From an uncultured Prevotella sp. (GTDB lineage: Bacteria > Bacteroidota > Bacteroidia > Bacteroidales > Bacteroidaceae): 64,000 bases of DNA. A program made the translations under genes and the position numbers. This document shows, one piece after another, positions 35,734 through 43,841 of the stretch. Under the pieces are notes generated by a model. It was not told the origin of the DNA, ran no database searches, and saw only the letters and a list, made by a program, of their open reading frames with translations. How positions within the stretch are numbered: position 1 is the first letter of the stretch; each line of letters begins with the position of its first letter. Where the stretch lies: the NCBI GenBank assembly GCA_946415755.1, contig CAMKTS010000019.1, forward strand, positions 1-64,000, written 5' to 3'.

Positions 35734-35804
35734 TGTTTTTCATGGTATTAGATTATTAAGGTTAATTTTAAAGATTGGTTGTCGTGAGACAATCAATTTT
35801 TTTT
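35734..35804 (+). ncRNA. Candidate small RNA
   Basis: Predicted start about 6 bases after the orphan -7 box; end at the T-run of the intrinsic terminator. The 70-base product would be A/U-rich with a hairpin at its 3' end. Expression is not shown by sequence. Confidence 0.25.
35774..35804 (+). terminator. Intrinsic terminator
   Basis: ATTGGTTGTC (35774-35783) pairs with GACAATCAAT (35788-35797) around loop GTGA with one G/A mismatch, followed by a run of eight T. It ends the DUF3256 transcript and/or the small RNA. Confidence 0.7.
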
Positions 35805-35839
35805 GCGTCTGTCATAGCTTGTCGCCCTCTTTAGAGTAT

Positions 35840-36688
35840 TTAGAAATCAAACTTCGTGGTGTCCAAGTCAGATGCTTTTCCGCTGAACTGAGGCTGTCGC
35901 TTTTCCAGGAATGCGTGGATTCCTTCCCTATAGTCTGCGCCTTGGTATACTCTTGTACGATAGGCGTTGATGCGCTCGAAACTCTCGGAGGGTATCACGG
36001 CCGATGCCTTCGACAGGATACGGAACTGCCGTTTGATAGCACTGATACTGAGCACGGAGTTGCGGCGCAATGGGGTAAGGAAGTGCTCTTCCAGTGTCTT
36101 TTCCAGTTCCTCACGTGGTGCTACACGGTTGATGAGTCCTACGTTCAGCGCATCATTGGCCTCGATGGGTGTGGCCAGGAAAAACATCTCACGAGCCTTG
36201 TTCAGACCCAGTTGATTAATGAAGTGCATTATGCCGGAAGCATTGTAGGGTATGCCAATCTTGGCTGGTGTGATGGCAAAGGTGGCATCGTCGGCAGCTA
36301 CTATCATGTCGCAACTGAGACATAAATCGCATGCCCCTCCCCATACACTGCCTTCCACACAAGCAATGACGGGTATGGCCACCTCCTGGATCATGTGAAG
36401 CATACGCTCCATCGGTACGTCGTATGCCAAAGGGTCACTGCCGTCCTGCGGCAGTTCGCGGATATCGTGCCCGGCACTCCACACACCGTGACGGCATTGT
36501 GCCTTGATAACAATGGCTACACACTCCTTGCGATACCCCTCAGAAAGGGCATGAACCATATCATTGCACATCTGTGTGCTCAGACAGTTCATCCGTTCGG
36601 GGTTCTGCATCTCAATAAAACAGACGCGGTCTGTGACACTCACGCTGACCAGGCTGTTCTTCTGTTCTTCTTTTTCTTCTTTCATCAT
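35840..36688 (-). CDS. scpB: Methylmalonyl-CoA decarboxylase (ScpB-like)
   Basis: The 282-residue crotonase-fold protein is closest in sequence to ScpB/YgfG, which converts (R)-methylmalonyl-CoA to propionyl-CoA and CO2. The oxyanion-hole and substrate motifs match that enzyme: VWSAGHDIRELPQDGSDPLA, VEGSVWGGACDLCLSCDMIV and ITPAKIGIPYN. The end ESFERINAYRTRVYQGADYR then FLEKRQPQFSG also follows ScpB. Other crotonase activities remain possible. It lies 18 bases after the carboxylate carrier gene on the same strand, which fits succinate-propionate metabolism. Confidence 0.8.
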   Translation of the reverse strand: MMKEEKEEQKNSLVSVSVTDRVCFIEMQNPERMNCLSTQMCNDMVHALSEGYRKECVAIVIKAQCRHGVWSAGHDIRELPQDGSDPLAYDVPMERMLHMIQEVAIPVIACVEGSVWGGACDLCLSCDMIVAADDATFAITPAKIGIPYNASGIMHFINQLGLNKAREMFFLATPIEANDALNVGLINRVAPREELEKTLEEHFLTPLRRNSVLSISAIKRQFRILSKASAVIPSESFERINAYRTRVYQGADYREGIHAFLEKRQPQFSGKASDLDTTKFDF

Positions 36689-36706
36689 ATATGTTTTTTT
36701 AGGTCT

Positions 36707-38230
36707 CTAATTGGCGATAACCCATTTTACCAGCCACATCACGATTGGCACGGTGACGGCAAACACGCCGATGATATCGATGATAATTCCCGATTTCATC
36801 ATCTTTGTGATAGGCACCATGCCCGAGGCATAAACAATAGCGTTGGGTGGGGTGGAGACGGGCATCATAAAGCCCAGTGACGATGAAAGGGCGATGCCTA
36901 CGGCTGCTGGGACGGGATTGTATCCTAATGATACTGCCGTGCTGATGGCAATGGAACCCATGAGGTTGATGGCTGCCGTATGCGAGGTGAATTCAGCCAG
37001 TAGCAGTGTGACGAAGCAGAAGAGGCCTATGAACATCCATTCTGACGGTGTGCTGCCCAGCAGTTCCTTGATGCCACCGCCCACCCAGTCGCTCAGTCCG
37101 GTAGAGTAGATCAGACTGCCCAGTGCCAGACCTCCGCCAAAGAGCAGCAGCGTGCTCCAGTCGATGCCCTCCAGTCCGTCTTTCCACGTCAAGGTCATCT
37201 CTCCCTTTTTCCTGTCTACAGGAAGGAAGAACAGCAGCAGTGCCCCAATCATGGCGGCAAGCCCCTCAGGAACGTGACTGTTGTAAAGCTTGATGATGTC
37301 CGACTGCGGACCATATATCAGACTCAGCACACTTGGCAGCACCCAAAGCACTACGGCCACGCCGAATGCCAGCACGGTATTCTTCTGCGCGCGTGTCCAT
37401 CTGCCCAGCTCTGCAGCCCGCTGGCGTATCATCTGCTGTGCCCCTTCAATGCGCTGTACATCGGCGGGGAACATCCATGCCAGCACCACGTAGGCCACCG
37501 CGAAGTAGATTACCATTGCCGCCACGCCCCATATCATCCACTCGAAGAACGATATCGGGGGAGCATCGGGAGCCAACTGTTCCAGGAATCCCATCATCAT
37601 CAGGTTCGGTGGTGTGCCGATGGGTGTCATCACGCCTCCGATAGAACACGCGTATGCCGTCATCAGCATCAGTCCCGTGGCATATTTGTAGTTCTTCAGG
37701 TCGATGTGTTTCCCGCTCTGTGCCATCATGTCGCGGATGGTTTCCAGGAGTCCGAGTGAGATGGGAAACATCATTGCGCATGTTGCTGTATTGCTGACCC
37801 ATCCCGAGCAGATGATACACACCAGTCCTATGGCCAGGAAGATACGTCTTGGCGAGTCGCCCACCCAGCGCATCGACATGATGCCGTAGGCGATGCGCTT
37901 GTCCAGTCCGTTGACCATCATTGCCTTGGCCAGCAGAAAACCGCCCATAAATAGGAATATCATGGGGTTGGCAAAGTTGGCAAAGGCATCGCCCATCGGT
38001 GCTACTCCTAACAGAACGCATAGCGTCGGTCCTAACAGCGATGTCACAGCGATGGGTACGGGTTCTGTAATCCACCAGATGGCTACCATTGCCATGATGG
38101 CCAGCAGGTGGTGCGCCGCCTCGCTGACTCCCTCTATGGGTGTCAGCCATAGCACAATGGCGCATAAGGGTCCCAACAGTGCTCCCACTGTGCGCCGTTT
38201 CTTGTCGAAAACGTTGTCTTCTTGTTTCAT
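36707..38230 (-). CDS. SLC13/DASS family carboxylate transporter
   Basis: The 507-residue polytopic protein has 11-12 helices and the divalent anion:sodium symporter signatures. The two SNT-type motifs appear as WVSNTATCAMMFPI and EFTSHTAAINLM, and PVSTPPNAIVYASGMV is the family end pattern. Substrates of relatives are succinate, fumarate, malate, citrate or sulfate. Pairing with methylmalonyl-CoA decarboxylase suggests a C4-dicarboxylate such as succinate. Its start is 24 bases after the uvrB stop, so expression may depend on the uvrB promoter. Confidence 0.87.
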   Translation of the reverse strand: MKQEDNVFDKKRRTVGALLGPLCAIVLWLTPIEGVSEAAHHLLAIMAMVAIWWITEPVPIAVTSLLGPTLCVLLGVAPMGDAFANFANPMIFLFMGGFLLAKAMMVNGLDKRIAYGIMSMRWVGDSPRRIFLAIGLVCIICSGWVSNTATCAMMFPISLGLLETIRDMMAQSGKHIDLKNYKYATGLMLMTAYACSIGGVMTPIGTPPNLMMMGFLEQLAPDAPPISFFEWMIWGVAAMVIYFAVAYVVLAWMFPADVQRIEGAQQMIRQRAAELGRWTRAQKNTVLAFGVAVVLWVLPSVLSLIYGPQSDIIKLYNSHVPEGLAAMIGALLLFFLPVDRKKGEMTLTWKDGLEGIDWSTLLLFGGGLALGSLIYSTGLSDWVGGGIKELLGSTPSEWMFIGLFCFVTLLLAEFTSHTAAINLMGSIAISTAVSLGYNPVPAAVGIALSSSLGFMMPVSTPPNAIVYASGMVPITKMMKSGIIIDIIGVFAVTVPIVMWLVKWVIAN

Positions 38231-38254
38231 TGTTGTTCGTTTTTTGGTGTGTCG

Positions 38255-40288
38255 TTATGGTTTCAGTTCCAGCTCCTTTTGCAGTCTGATGATTTCGTCG
38301 CGGTACTGTGCGGCCTGCAGGAAGTCGAGTTTCTTGGCGGCCTCCTTCATCAGCCGCGTGGTGTCGGCGATGCTCTTTTCGAGTTGGGGGCGCGTCATTC
38401 GCTGGATGATGGGATCGGCAGCAAATGCCGTTTCGGCAGTGGGTGATTGTGGGGAAAGTGAGCTGCGCTGCAGTTCTTTGGCATCGGAGGTGTTGGCAGC
38501 GACAAGAGATACCGAGAGCGCTTTCTTGATTTGCTGGGGAGTGATGCCGTGGGCCTCGTTGTACAGCATCTGTTTCGTGCGCCTACGGGCGGTCTCGTCG
38601 ATGGTGAGCTGCATGGAGGCTGTGACAGTGTCGGCATACATAATGACCTTGCCGTTGATGTTGCGTGCCGCGCGTCCGGCCGTTTGTGTGAGGCTGCGGT
38701 GGGATCGGAGGAATCCCTCTTTGTCGGCATCGAGGATGGCTACGAGCGACACCTCCGGGAGGTCAAGGCCCTCGCGGAGCAGGTTGACCCCTACCAGTAC
38801 GTCGTAGGTGCCGTTACGCAGGTTCTCCAGAATTTTGACGCGCTCCAGTGTAGTAACCTCGCTATGGATATAGGCCGTCTGGATGTCGTGGTTGAGCAGG
38901 TATTCGCACAGTTCTTCGGCCATGCGCTTGGTGAGGGTGGTGACCAGCACACGCTCATGGCGCTCGATGCGCTGCTGTATCTCGTCCATCAGGTCGTCAA
39001 TCTGATGCTCCGTAGGGCGCACCTCAATTTCCGGGTCTAACAGGCCGGTGGGACGAATGAGTTGTTCGACCACCACACCCTCGGCTTCCTGCAGTTCGAA
39101 GTCGGCAGGGGTGGCCGAGACGTAGATGACCTGATTGGTCATCTGCTGGAACTCGTCGAAGGTGAGCGGGCGGTTGTCGAAGGCAGCGGGCAGGCGGAAG
39201 GCATACTCTACGAGGTTGGTCTTGCGGGCCCGGTCACCACCGTACATCGCACCTATCTGCGGCACGCTGACGTGGCTCTCATCGATGAACATGAGGTAGT
39301 CGGGCGGGAAGAAGTCTAACAGACAGTAAGGGCGCTCTCCTGCCTGGCGGCCGTCGAAATAGCGAGAGTAGTTTTCTATGCCCGAACAGTGGCCCAGTTC
39401 CTTGATCATCTCCATATCGTACTCCACGCGCTCCCTGATGCGCTGTGCCTTGATGTTGTCTCCCAGCTCTTCAAAGTATGCAATCTGCTTGACCAGGTCG
39501 TCTTGGATGTTGCGGATGGCCATGTTTGTCTGCTCCTGGGTGGTGGTGAAGAGGTTGGCGGGGTAGAGCTTGTATTCCTCGAAAGAGGTGAGGCGCGTCA
39601 TGGTGATGTTGTCAAGTTCCTCGATGGTGTCGATTTCGTCATCCCAAAACGTGATGCGCAGCACGGTCTCGTTGTAGGCCATGGCGATGTCGATGGTGTC
39701 GCCCTTCACACGGAAGCTGCCTCGCTTCAGTTCGATGTCGTTGCGCACGTAGAGGGCGGCCACCAACTTGCGCAGCAGGGCATTGCGCTCGATGATCTGT
39801 CCGCGATGAATCTCGATGATGTTCTCATTGAGAGCCATGGGACTCCCCATTCCGTAGATGCAACTAATAGAAGATATAACGATAACATCCTTTCTTCCTG
39901 ACATCAAGGCACTTACGGCACGTAGTCGCAGTCTGTCAATCTCCTCGTTGATACTTAAGTCCTTCTCGATATAGGTGTCGGTGGTGGGCAGATATGCCTC
40001 CGGCTGGTAGTAGTCGTAGTAGCTGACGTAATACTCTACGGCATTCTCGGGGAAGAAACCGCGCATCTCCTCGTACAGCTGTGCGGCCAGCGTCTTGTTA
40101 TGCGACAGGATGAGGGTGGGCCGGTTGATGCGGGCAATGACATTAGCCATCGTGAAAGTCTTGCCAGAGCCGGTGACCCCCAGCAGTACCTGCGCCCGTT
40201 CACCGCGAAGAATACCATCGGTGAGTTGGCGGATAGCCTCCGGCTGGTCGCCTGTAGGCAGGTAATCTGATGTTAAATTGAAGTTCAT
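38255..40288 (-). CDS. uvrB: Excinuclease ABC subunit B
   Basis: UvrB is the damage-verifying helicase of nucleotide excision repair. The 677-residue protein has LLGVTGSGKTFTMANVIARI (Walker A), the beta-hairpin YYDYYQPEAYLP, FIDESHVSVPQ (motif II), the helicase motifs YVSATPADFEL and LVGVNLLREGLDLPEVSLVA, and the C-terminal UVR domain (EAAKKLDFLQAAQYRDEI). ATG 40288 (MNFNLTSDYLPTGDQ) fits family length; the -7 box ends only 6 bases before it, so the longer start cannot be transcribed. Confidence 0.96.
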   Translation of the reverse strand: MNFNLTSDYLPTGDQPEAIRQLTDGILRGERAQVLLGVTGSGKTFTMANVIARINRPTLILSHNKTLAAQLYEEMRGFFPENAVEYYVSYYDYYQPEAYLPTTDTYIEKDLSINEEIDRLRLRAVSALMSGRKDVIVISSISCIYGMGSPMALNENIIEIHRGQIIERNALLRKLVAALYVRNDIELKRGSFRVKGDTIDIAMAYNETVLRITFWDDEIDTIEELDNITMTRLTSFEEYKLYPANLFTTTQEQTNMAIRNIQDDLVKQIAYFEELGDNIKAQRIRERVEYDMEMIKELGHCSGIENYSRYFDGRQAGERPYCLLDFFPPDYLMFIDESHVSVPQIGAMYGGDRARKTNLVEYAFRLPAAFDNRPLTFDEFQQMTNQVIYVSATPADFELQEAEGVVVEQLIRPTGLLDPEIEVRPTEHQIDDLMDEIQQRIERHERVLVTTLTKRMAEELCEYLLNHDIQTAYIHSEVTTLERVKILENLRNGTYDVLVGVNLLREGLDLPEVSLVAILDADKEGFLRSHRSLTQTAGRAARNINGKVIMYADTVTASMQLTIDETARRRTKQMLYNEAHGITPQQIKKALSVSLVAANTSDAKELQRSSLSPQSPTAETAFAADPIIQRMTRPQLEKSIADTTRLMKEAAKKLDFLQAAQYRDEIIRLQKELELKP

Positions 40289-40294
40289 TTCGTG

Positions 40295-40302
40295 CAAAGG
40301 TA
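40295..40302 (-). promoter_or_regulatory. uvrB promoter -7 box
   Basis: TACCTTTG read on the minus strand, with only 6 bases before the uvrB ATG. The expected start of transcription falls at or beside the start codon. Confidence 0.6.
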
Positions 40303-40353
40303 CGAAATATTTCATAATTTCTAATTAGGAATTCATAATTTTTATCAAAAACC

Positions 40354-40384
40354 TTTGCTTTTCACGGGAAAATGCGTAATTTTG
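40354..40384 (+). promoter_or_regulatory. bamD promoter
   Basis: TTTG (40354-40357) and TAATTTTG (40377-40384) have a 19-base spacer. It is divergent from the uvrB promoter. Confidence 0.65.
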
Positions 40385-40405
40385 CACGTCAAAATCGAAA
40401 AGACA

Positions 40406-41236
40406 ATGAAGAAACAGACGATTATACTGCTCTTGACGGCCGTCCTGCTCGCGGGATGTGCCACTTCGGAGTTTAACCGGGTGTATAAGATGACTGACAA
40501 CGTCTACAAATACGAATATGCGAAAGAGCTGTTTGCAAGGGGCAAGTTCCAGCAAGCAACGGTATTGCTGCAGGAAATTGTGACCATCCAGAAGGGTAGG
40601 AGCAACGCCCAGGAGAGCCTGTACCTGCTGGGGATGTCACAGTATTGCAACAAGGACTACGATGCAGCCAGTGCCACCTTCCGCAAGTATTTCTCCAGCT
40701 ATCCGAAGGGAACGTATGCCGAGCAGGCTTCCTATTACATCGGACAGTCGCTCTACCGCAGTGCTCCTGAGCCTCGTCTTGACCAGACACCGACAATTGG
40801 TGCCATCAATGCCTACCAGAACTTCATCGACTGTTTTCCCGATTCCAAGATGCGTGATGATGCCCAGCAGAAGCTGTTCAGCCTGCAGGACAACCTGGTG
40901 CAGAAGGAGTTTCTGTCGGCACAGCTCTACTATAATCTGGGCGGGTATTTCGGCAACATCAACTCGAATACAGAGAGCAACTACGAGGCTTGTATCGTAA
41001 CGGCTCAGAACGCTCTGAAGGCCTATCCTTTCTCGGAACTCCGCGAGGCTTTCTCTGTGCTCATTATGAAGAGCAAGTTCGAGTTGGCGCAGAACAGTTC
41101 AGAGGAGAAGAAGGTAGAGCGCTACCGCGATGCGGAGGACGAATGTTATGGCTTCCTCAACGAGTTCCCAGAGTCGAAGGAGTGCAAGACAGCCGAGAAG
41201 TATATCGAGAAGTGCAAGAAAATAACAAAGGATTAA
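40406..41236 (+). CDS. bamD: Outer-membrane assembly lipoprotein BamD
   Basis: BamD is the essential TPR lipoprotein of the outer-membrane beta-barrel assembly machine. The 276-residue protein has lipobox LLAGC (Cys18) and TPR-like helices: YEYAKELFARGKFQQATVLL, AQESLYLLGMSQYCNKDYDA, SATFRKYFSSYPKGTYAEQA, and later DCFPDSKMRDDAQQKLFSLQ. These correspond to the five repeats of the family. ATG 40406 follows the promoter by 21 bases; the open extension to 40355 crosses it. Omega and a DUF4293 gene follow. Confidence 0.92.
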   Translation: MKKQTIILLLTAVLLAGCATSEFNRVYKMTDNVYKYEYAKELFARGKFQQATVLLQEIVTIQKGRSNAQESLYLLGMSQYCNKDYDAASATFRKYFSSYPKGTYAEQASYYIGQSLYRSAPEPRLDQTPTIGAINAYQNFIDCFPDSKMRDDAQQKLFSLQDNLVQKEFLSAQLYYNLGGYFGNINSNTESNYEACIVTAQNALKAYPFSELREAFSVLIMKSKFELAQNSSEEKKVERYRDAEDECYGFLNEFPESKECKTAEKYIEKCKKITKD

Positions 41237-41247
41237 CACATATAAAG

Positions 41248-41592
41248 ATGGATTACAAGAAATCAAAAGCACCGGTGAACACCGTTACGCGCAACATCAT
41301 GGATCTCTGCCAGGACACAGGCAATATCTATGAGAGCGTGGCCATTATTGCCAAGCGCGCCAATCAGATCAGTATTCAGATTAAGGACGACCTCTCCAAG
41401 AAGCTGGCCGAGTTTGCTTCTTACAACGACTCCTTGGAGGAGGTGTTTGAGAATCGCGAACAGATAGAGATCTCACGCTACTACGAGAAGTTGCCGAAGC
41501 CCTCACTGCTGGCTACCCAGGAGTTTGTAGAGGACAAGGTGTACTGGCGCGACCCCGTACACGAGACGCAGGGCATTCCCACCGACATGTAA
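41248..41592 (+). CDS. rpoZ: RNA polymerase omega subunit, Bacteroidetes type
   Basis: The 114-residue protein matches the RpoZ-like family of Bacteroidetes: NTVTRNIMDLCQDTGNIYES, AIIAKRANQISIQIKDDLSK and the acidic helix SYNDSLEEVFENREQIEISR. It supports assembly of the beta-prime subunit. Its position directly after bamD (11 bases) and before DUF4293 is a conserved arrangement in the phylum. A long open frame begins at 40990, but ATG 41248 is the family start. Confidence 0.85.
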   Translation: MDYKKSKAPVNTVTRNIMDLCQDTGNIYESVAIIAKRANQISIQIKDDLSKKLAEFASYNDSLEEVFENREQIEISRYYEKLPKPSLLATQEFVEDKVYWRDPVHETQGIPTDM

Positions 41593-41611
41593 CGACCAAC
41601 GGCTAACCTGT

Positions 41612-42064
41612 ATGATACAACGCAAGCAAACGCTGTTGCTCTTGATGGCAGTGATACTGGGGGTGATGACGCTTTCCATGCCGATTGCATCGGTGACGGG
41701 CGACGGGCTGTCGTTCAGCCGTATCTACAACCTGTTGCGCATGGATATGCATGGACAGGTGTACTACGACGTATGGCCGCTGTTCCTGTTGCTGTTGTTG
41801 CCTTCTGCCATCAGCATGTACACCATTTTCCAGTACAAGCGGCGCATGCTGCAGGCTGCACTGTGCCTGATCAGTATGTTATTGTATGTGGTGTGGTATA
41901 TCGCACTGATTGTCTACAGCAAGATGCTGGCTCCCGATGCGCTGGGCTTCCAGCTGACGTGGGTGGCTGCACTGCCTGCCGTGTGTGCCCTACTGAATTT
42001 GATGGCCCGCAAGGCTATTATTGCTGACGAGAAGCTGGTACGGGCAGCCGACAGGATACGTTAG
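41612..42064 (+). CDS. DUF4293 family membrane protein
   Basis: The 150-residue protein has four transmembrane helices (about 8-26, 55-72, 80-100 and 112-130). It starts with MIQRKQTLLLLMAVILGVMT, the family pattern (MIQRiQTlyLll). The function is unknown. It regularly follows rpoZ in Bacteroidetes. It converges with the GHL10 hydrolase gene, with 27 bases between stops. Confidence 0.82.
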   Translation: MIQRKQTLLLLMAVILGVMTLSMPIASVTGDGLSFSRIYNLLRMDMHGQVYYDVWPLFLLLLLPSAISMYTIFQYKRRMLQAALCLISMLLYVVWYIALIVYSKMLAPDALGFQLTWVAALPAVCALLNLMARKAIIADEKLVRAADRIR

Positions 42065-42091
42065 CAGCATTTTTTCAGCTCATACACTGAT

Positions 42092-43741
42092 TCACTCATC
42101 GGTTTGGCGTTGGCGCTTGATGACCATATAGCCCATCCGGTGAGTGATTCCTTTTTTGTTCAGCGTCTTCACTTCATACATGCCTTCAGGCAGTTGGCTG
42201 ATGTCGATAACCGGCTGGTAGCGCATGGTGTGCAGCATGCACCCCTGCAGCGTGCAGATGGCGGCATAGTCTGCATCCGCAGGAACGGCAGGCAGTTGCA
42301 GAGTCTTGCCGTCGTTGGCCAGGAATTGACGGCCGCCCGCAGACGGTTTCTTGCCGTCAGCCTCGCGGCAGGCCATGCTCTCGTTGCCGTAGCGGTCTAC
42401 GGCGGTGACGGCATAGTGTAGTGGGGGTTGCTGGCTGTTGCGTCTCACCGACAGCTGCTGCCAGAGATACCGTGTGGCTACCAGGTTGGCAGGATTGTTG
42501 ATGTCGACATGCTCATCGTCAGAGGCGTATATATTATAAATAAGGTAGGGGCCGTCGCTGCGGTCGCAGGCTCCCTGCCACGCCAGCACGTCGCCCTGTG
42601 GTGTGTGCTGCACCTTCAGCCAGGTAGGCGGTGTGGGTGGTTGCTGCTGTGCCCATGTCATCGGGGGAATGAGTGCCGGATGGCGGTCGAACCAGCTGAC
42701 GTAGTCGTATACTCCCTTGATGTTGTCGTTCAGGAACTGCGTTCGGAAGTAGCAGTGCCCCATGCCGATTTGTCGCGTGACGTTCAGTTGTCGGCGCACC
42801 TCGTCAAGTTGCCATTTCCCCTCCCGGGGGTGCAGCAGGTAGATGCCTAATCCTGCAACGATGGTACGTCCTGCAGCCTGTTCCTGCCAGTCGATGGCAA
42901 AGGGGTAGAACTGGTTGCCTGCGAAGTACATCATCGGGTACAGCTGATCCATCAGGCCTTCGCGGAGCCATCCCTGTGCATCTTGTGCCACGCGGCTATA
43001 GGCGTTCCATCCGTTGGAGCGGTAGCGTGCCAGGTCGTCAAACTTGCCGATGGGCGAGCAGCTGAGTTTTACCCAGGGTTTGTGCATCTTCACTTTCTCG
43101 TGGATAGCTCGTACGATGTTGGTGATATAGCTGCGCTGCTTGCTTCCTCGCCATGTTTCCGGATAGCGGATGTAGTCGAGGTGTATGCCGTCGATGTCGT
43201 AGCGGCGGGTAATCTCCTCGCACAGTTCTGCGAGATACCAGGCGGTAGTGGCCGATTCGGGGTTCATATATCCCTCGTCGCCAATTTTCTTGATGACGGA
43301 AGGGTATCGTCGGCGTAGCTGCTGGCAGCCGTATGTCTTCCACTTCCCTACGGGGATGGTGACCACCCATGCGTGCAGTTCCATCCCCCTTTTGTGGCAC
43401 TCGTCGATGGCCGTCTGCAGGGCATCATATCCTGGCGACTGTCCGGGCTTTCCCGAAAGGCATCCGTCCCACGGCTCGATGTCGGAGGGGTAGATGGTGG
43501 TGGCGCGGATGCGTGTCTGTAGTAGTACGGTGTTTACGTTGGCGGCCTTCAGCCTGTCCAGTATGTTGCACAGTTCCCTTTGTTGCATCTCCCTTCCCAT
43601 GCCGTCGTGCGCGTAGGAGTGTGGCCAGTCTATGCCGCCTATGGTGGTGAGCCATGCAGCCCTTACCTCGTGCTTTGGCTGGGCAGTCAGCAACGTTGTC
43701 ATCCAAAGGAAAAATAGGTAGAAAAAAGCCTGTCGTTTCAT
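42092..43741 (-). CDS. GHL10 (DUF187) family glycoside hydrolase
   Basis: The 549-residue exported protein has a signal peptide (cut near LTAQ, residue 21). A TIM-barrel of the GHL10 family follows: HEVRAAWLTTIGGIDWP, ANVNTVLLQTRIRATTIYPS, the strand MELHAWVVTIPVGKWK, and the catalytic-site DGIHLDYIRYPETW. A C-terminal fibronectin-like region (about 385-480) and a short beta domain follow. The family acts on bacterial polysaccharides, possibly peptidoglycan or exopolysaccharide; the substrate here is unknown. The -7 box lies only 8 bases before the ATG. Confidence 0.85.
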   Translation of the reverse strand: MKRQAFFYLFFLWMTTLLTAQPKHEVRAAWLTTIGGIDWPHSYAHDGMGREMQQRELCNILDRLKAANVNTVLLQTRIRATTIYPSDIEPWDGCLSGKPGQSPGYDALQTAIDECHKRGMELHAWVVTIPVGKWKTYGCQQLRRRYPSVIKKIGDEGYMNPESATTAWYLAELCEEITRRYDIDGIHLDYIRYPETWRGSKQRSYITNIVRAIHEKVKMHKPWVKLSCSPIGKFDDLARYRSNGWNAYSRVAQDAQGWLREGLMDQLYPMMYFAGNQFYPFAIDWQEQAAGRTIVAGLGIYLLHPREGKWQLDEVRRQLNVTRQIGMGHCYFRTQFLNDNIKGVYDYVSWFDRHPALIPPMTWAQQQPPTPPTWLKVQHTPQGDVLAWQGACDRSDGPYLIYNIYASDDEHVDINNPANLVATRYLWQQLSVRRNSQQPPLHYAVTAVDRYGNESMACREADGKKPSAGGRQFLANDGKTLQLPAVPADADYAAICTLQGCMLHTMRYQPVIDISQLPEGMYEVKTLNKKGITHRMGYMVIKRQRQTDE

Positions 43742-43749
43742 TTTGCGTG

Positions 43750-43757
43750 CAAAGGTA
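43750..43757 (-). promoter_or_regulatory. GHL10 gene promoter -7 box
   Basis: TACCTTTG on the minus strand, with 8 bases between it and the start codon at 43741. It indicates a very short leader. Confidence 0.6.
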
Positions 43758-43768
43758 TAAAAAAAATC

Positions 43769-43789
43769 TTAATTCTTAATTCTTAATTC
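43769..43789. repeat. Three tandem TTAATTC heptamers
   Basis: TTAATTC is repeated three times in exact tandem (43769-43775, 43776-43782, 43783-43789) between the divergent GHL10 and cstA promoters. It sits where the cstA -33 element would be expected, so copy number could change promoter spacing. Confidence 0.6.
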
Positions 43790-43801
43790 TTTTTTTATTC
43801 G

Positions 43802-43809
43802 TACCTTTG
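43802..43809 (+). promoter_or_regulatory. cstA promoter -7 box
   Basis: TACCTTTG fits the consensus. A leader of about 27 bases to ATG 43842 contains AGAAAG. Confidence 0.6.
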
Positions 43810-43841
43810 CAACAAAATTAGTAAAACAACACAGAAAGAAA

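Noticed and set aside
35690..36325. Plus-strand frame across the intergenic region and the scpB-like gene
   Set aside because: It crosses an intrinsic terminator and continues as an antisense shadow of the crotonase gene.
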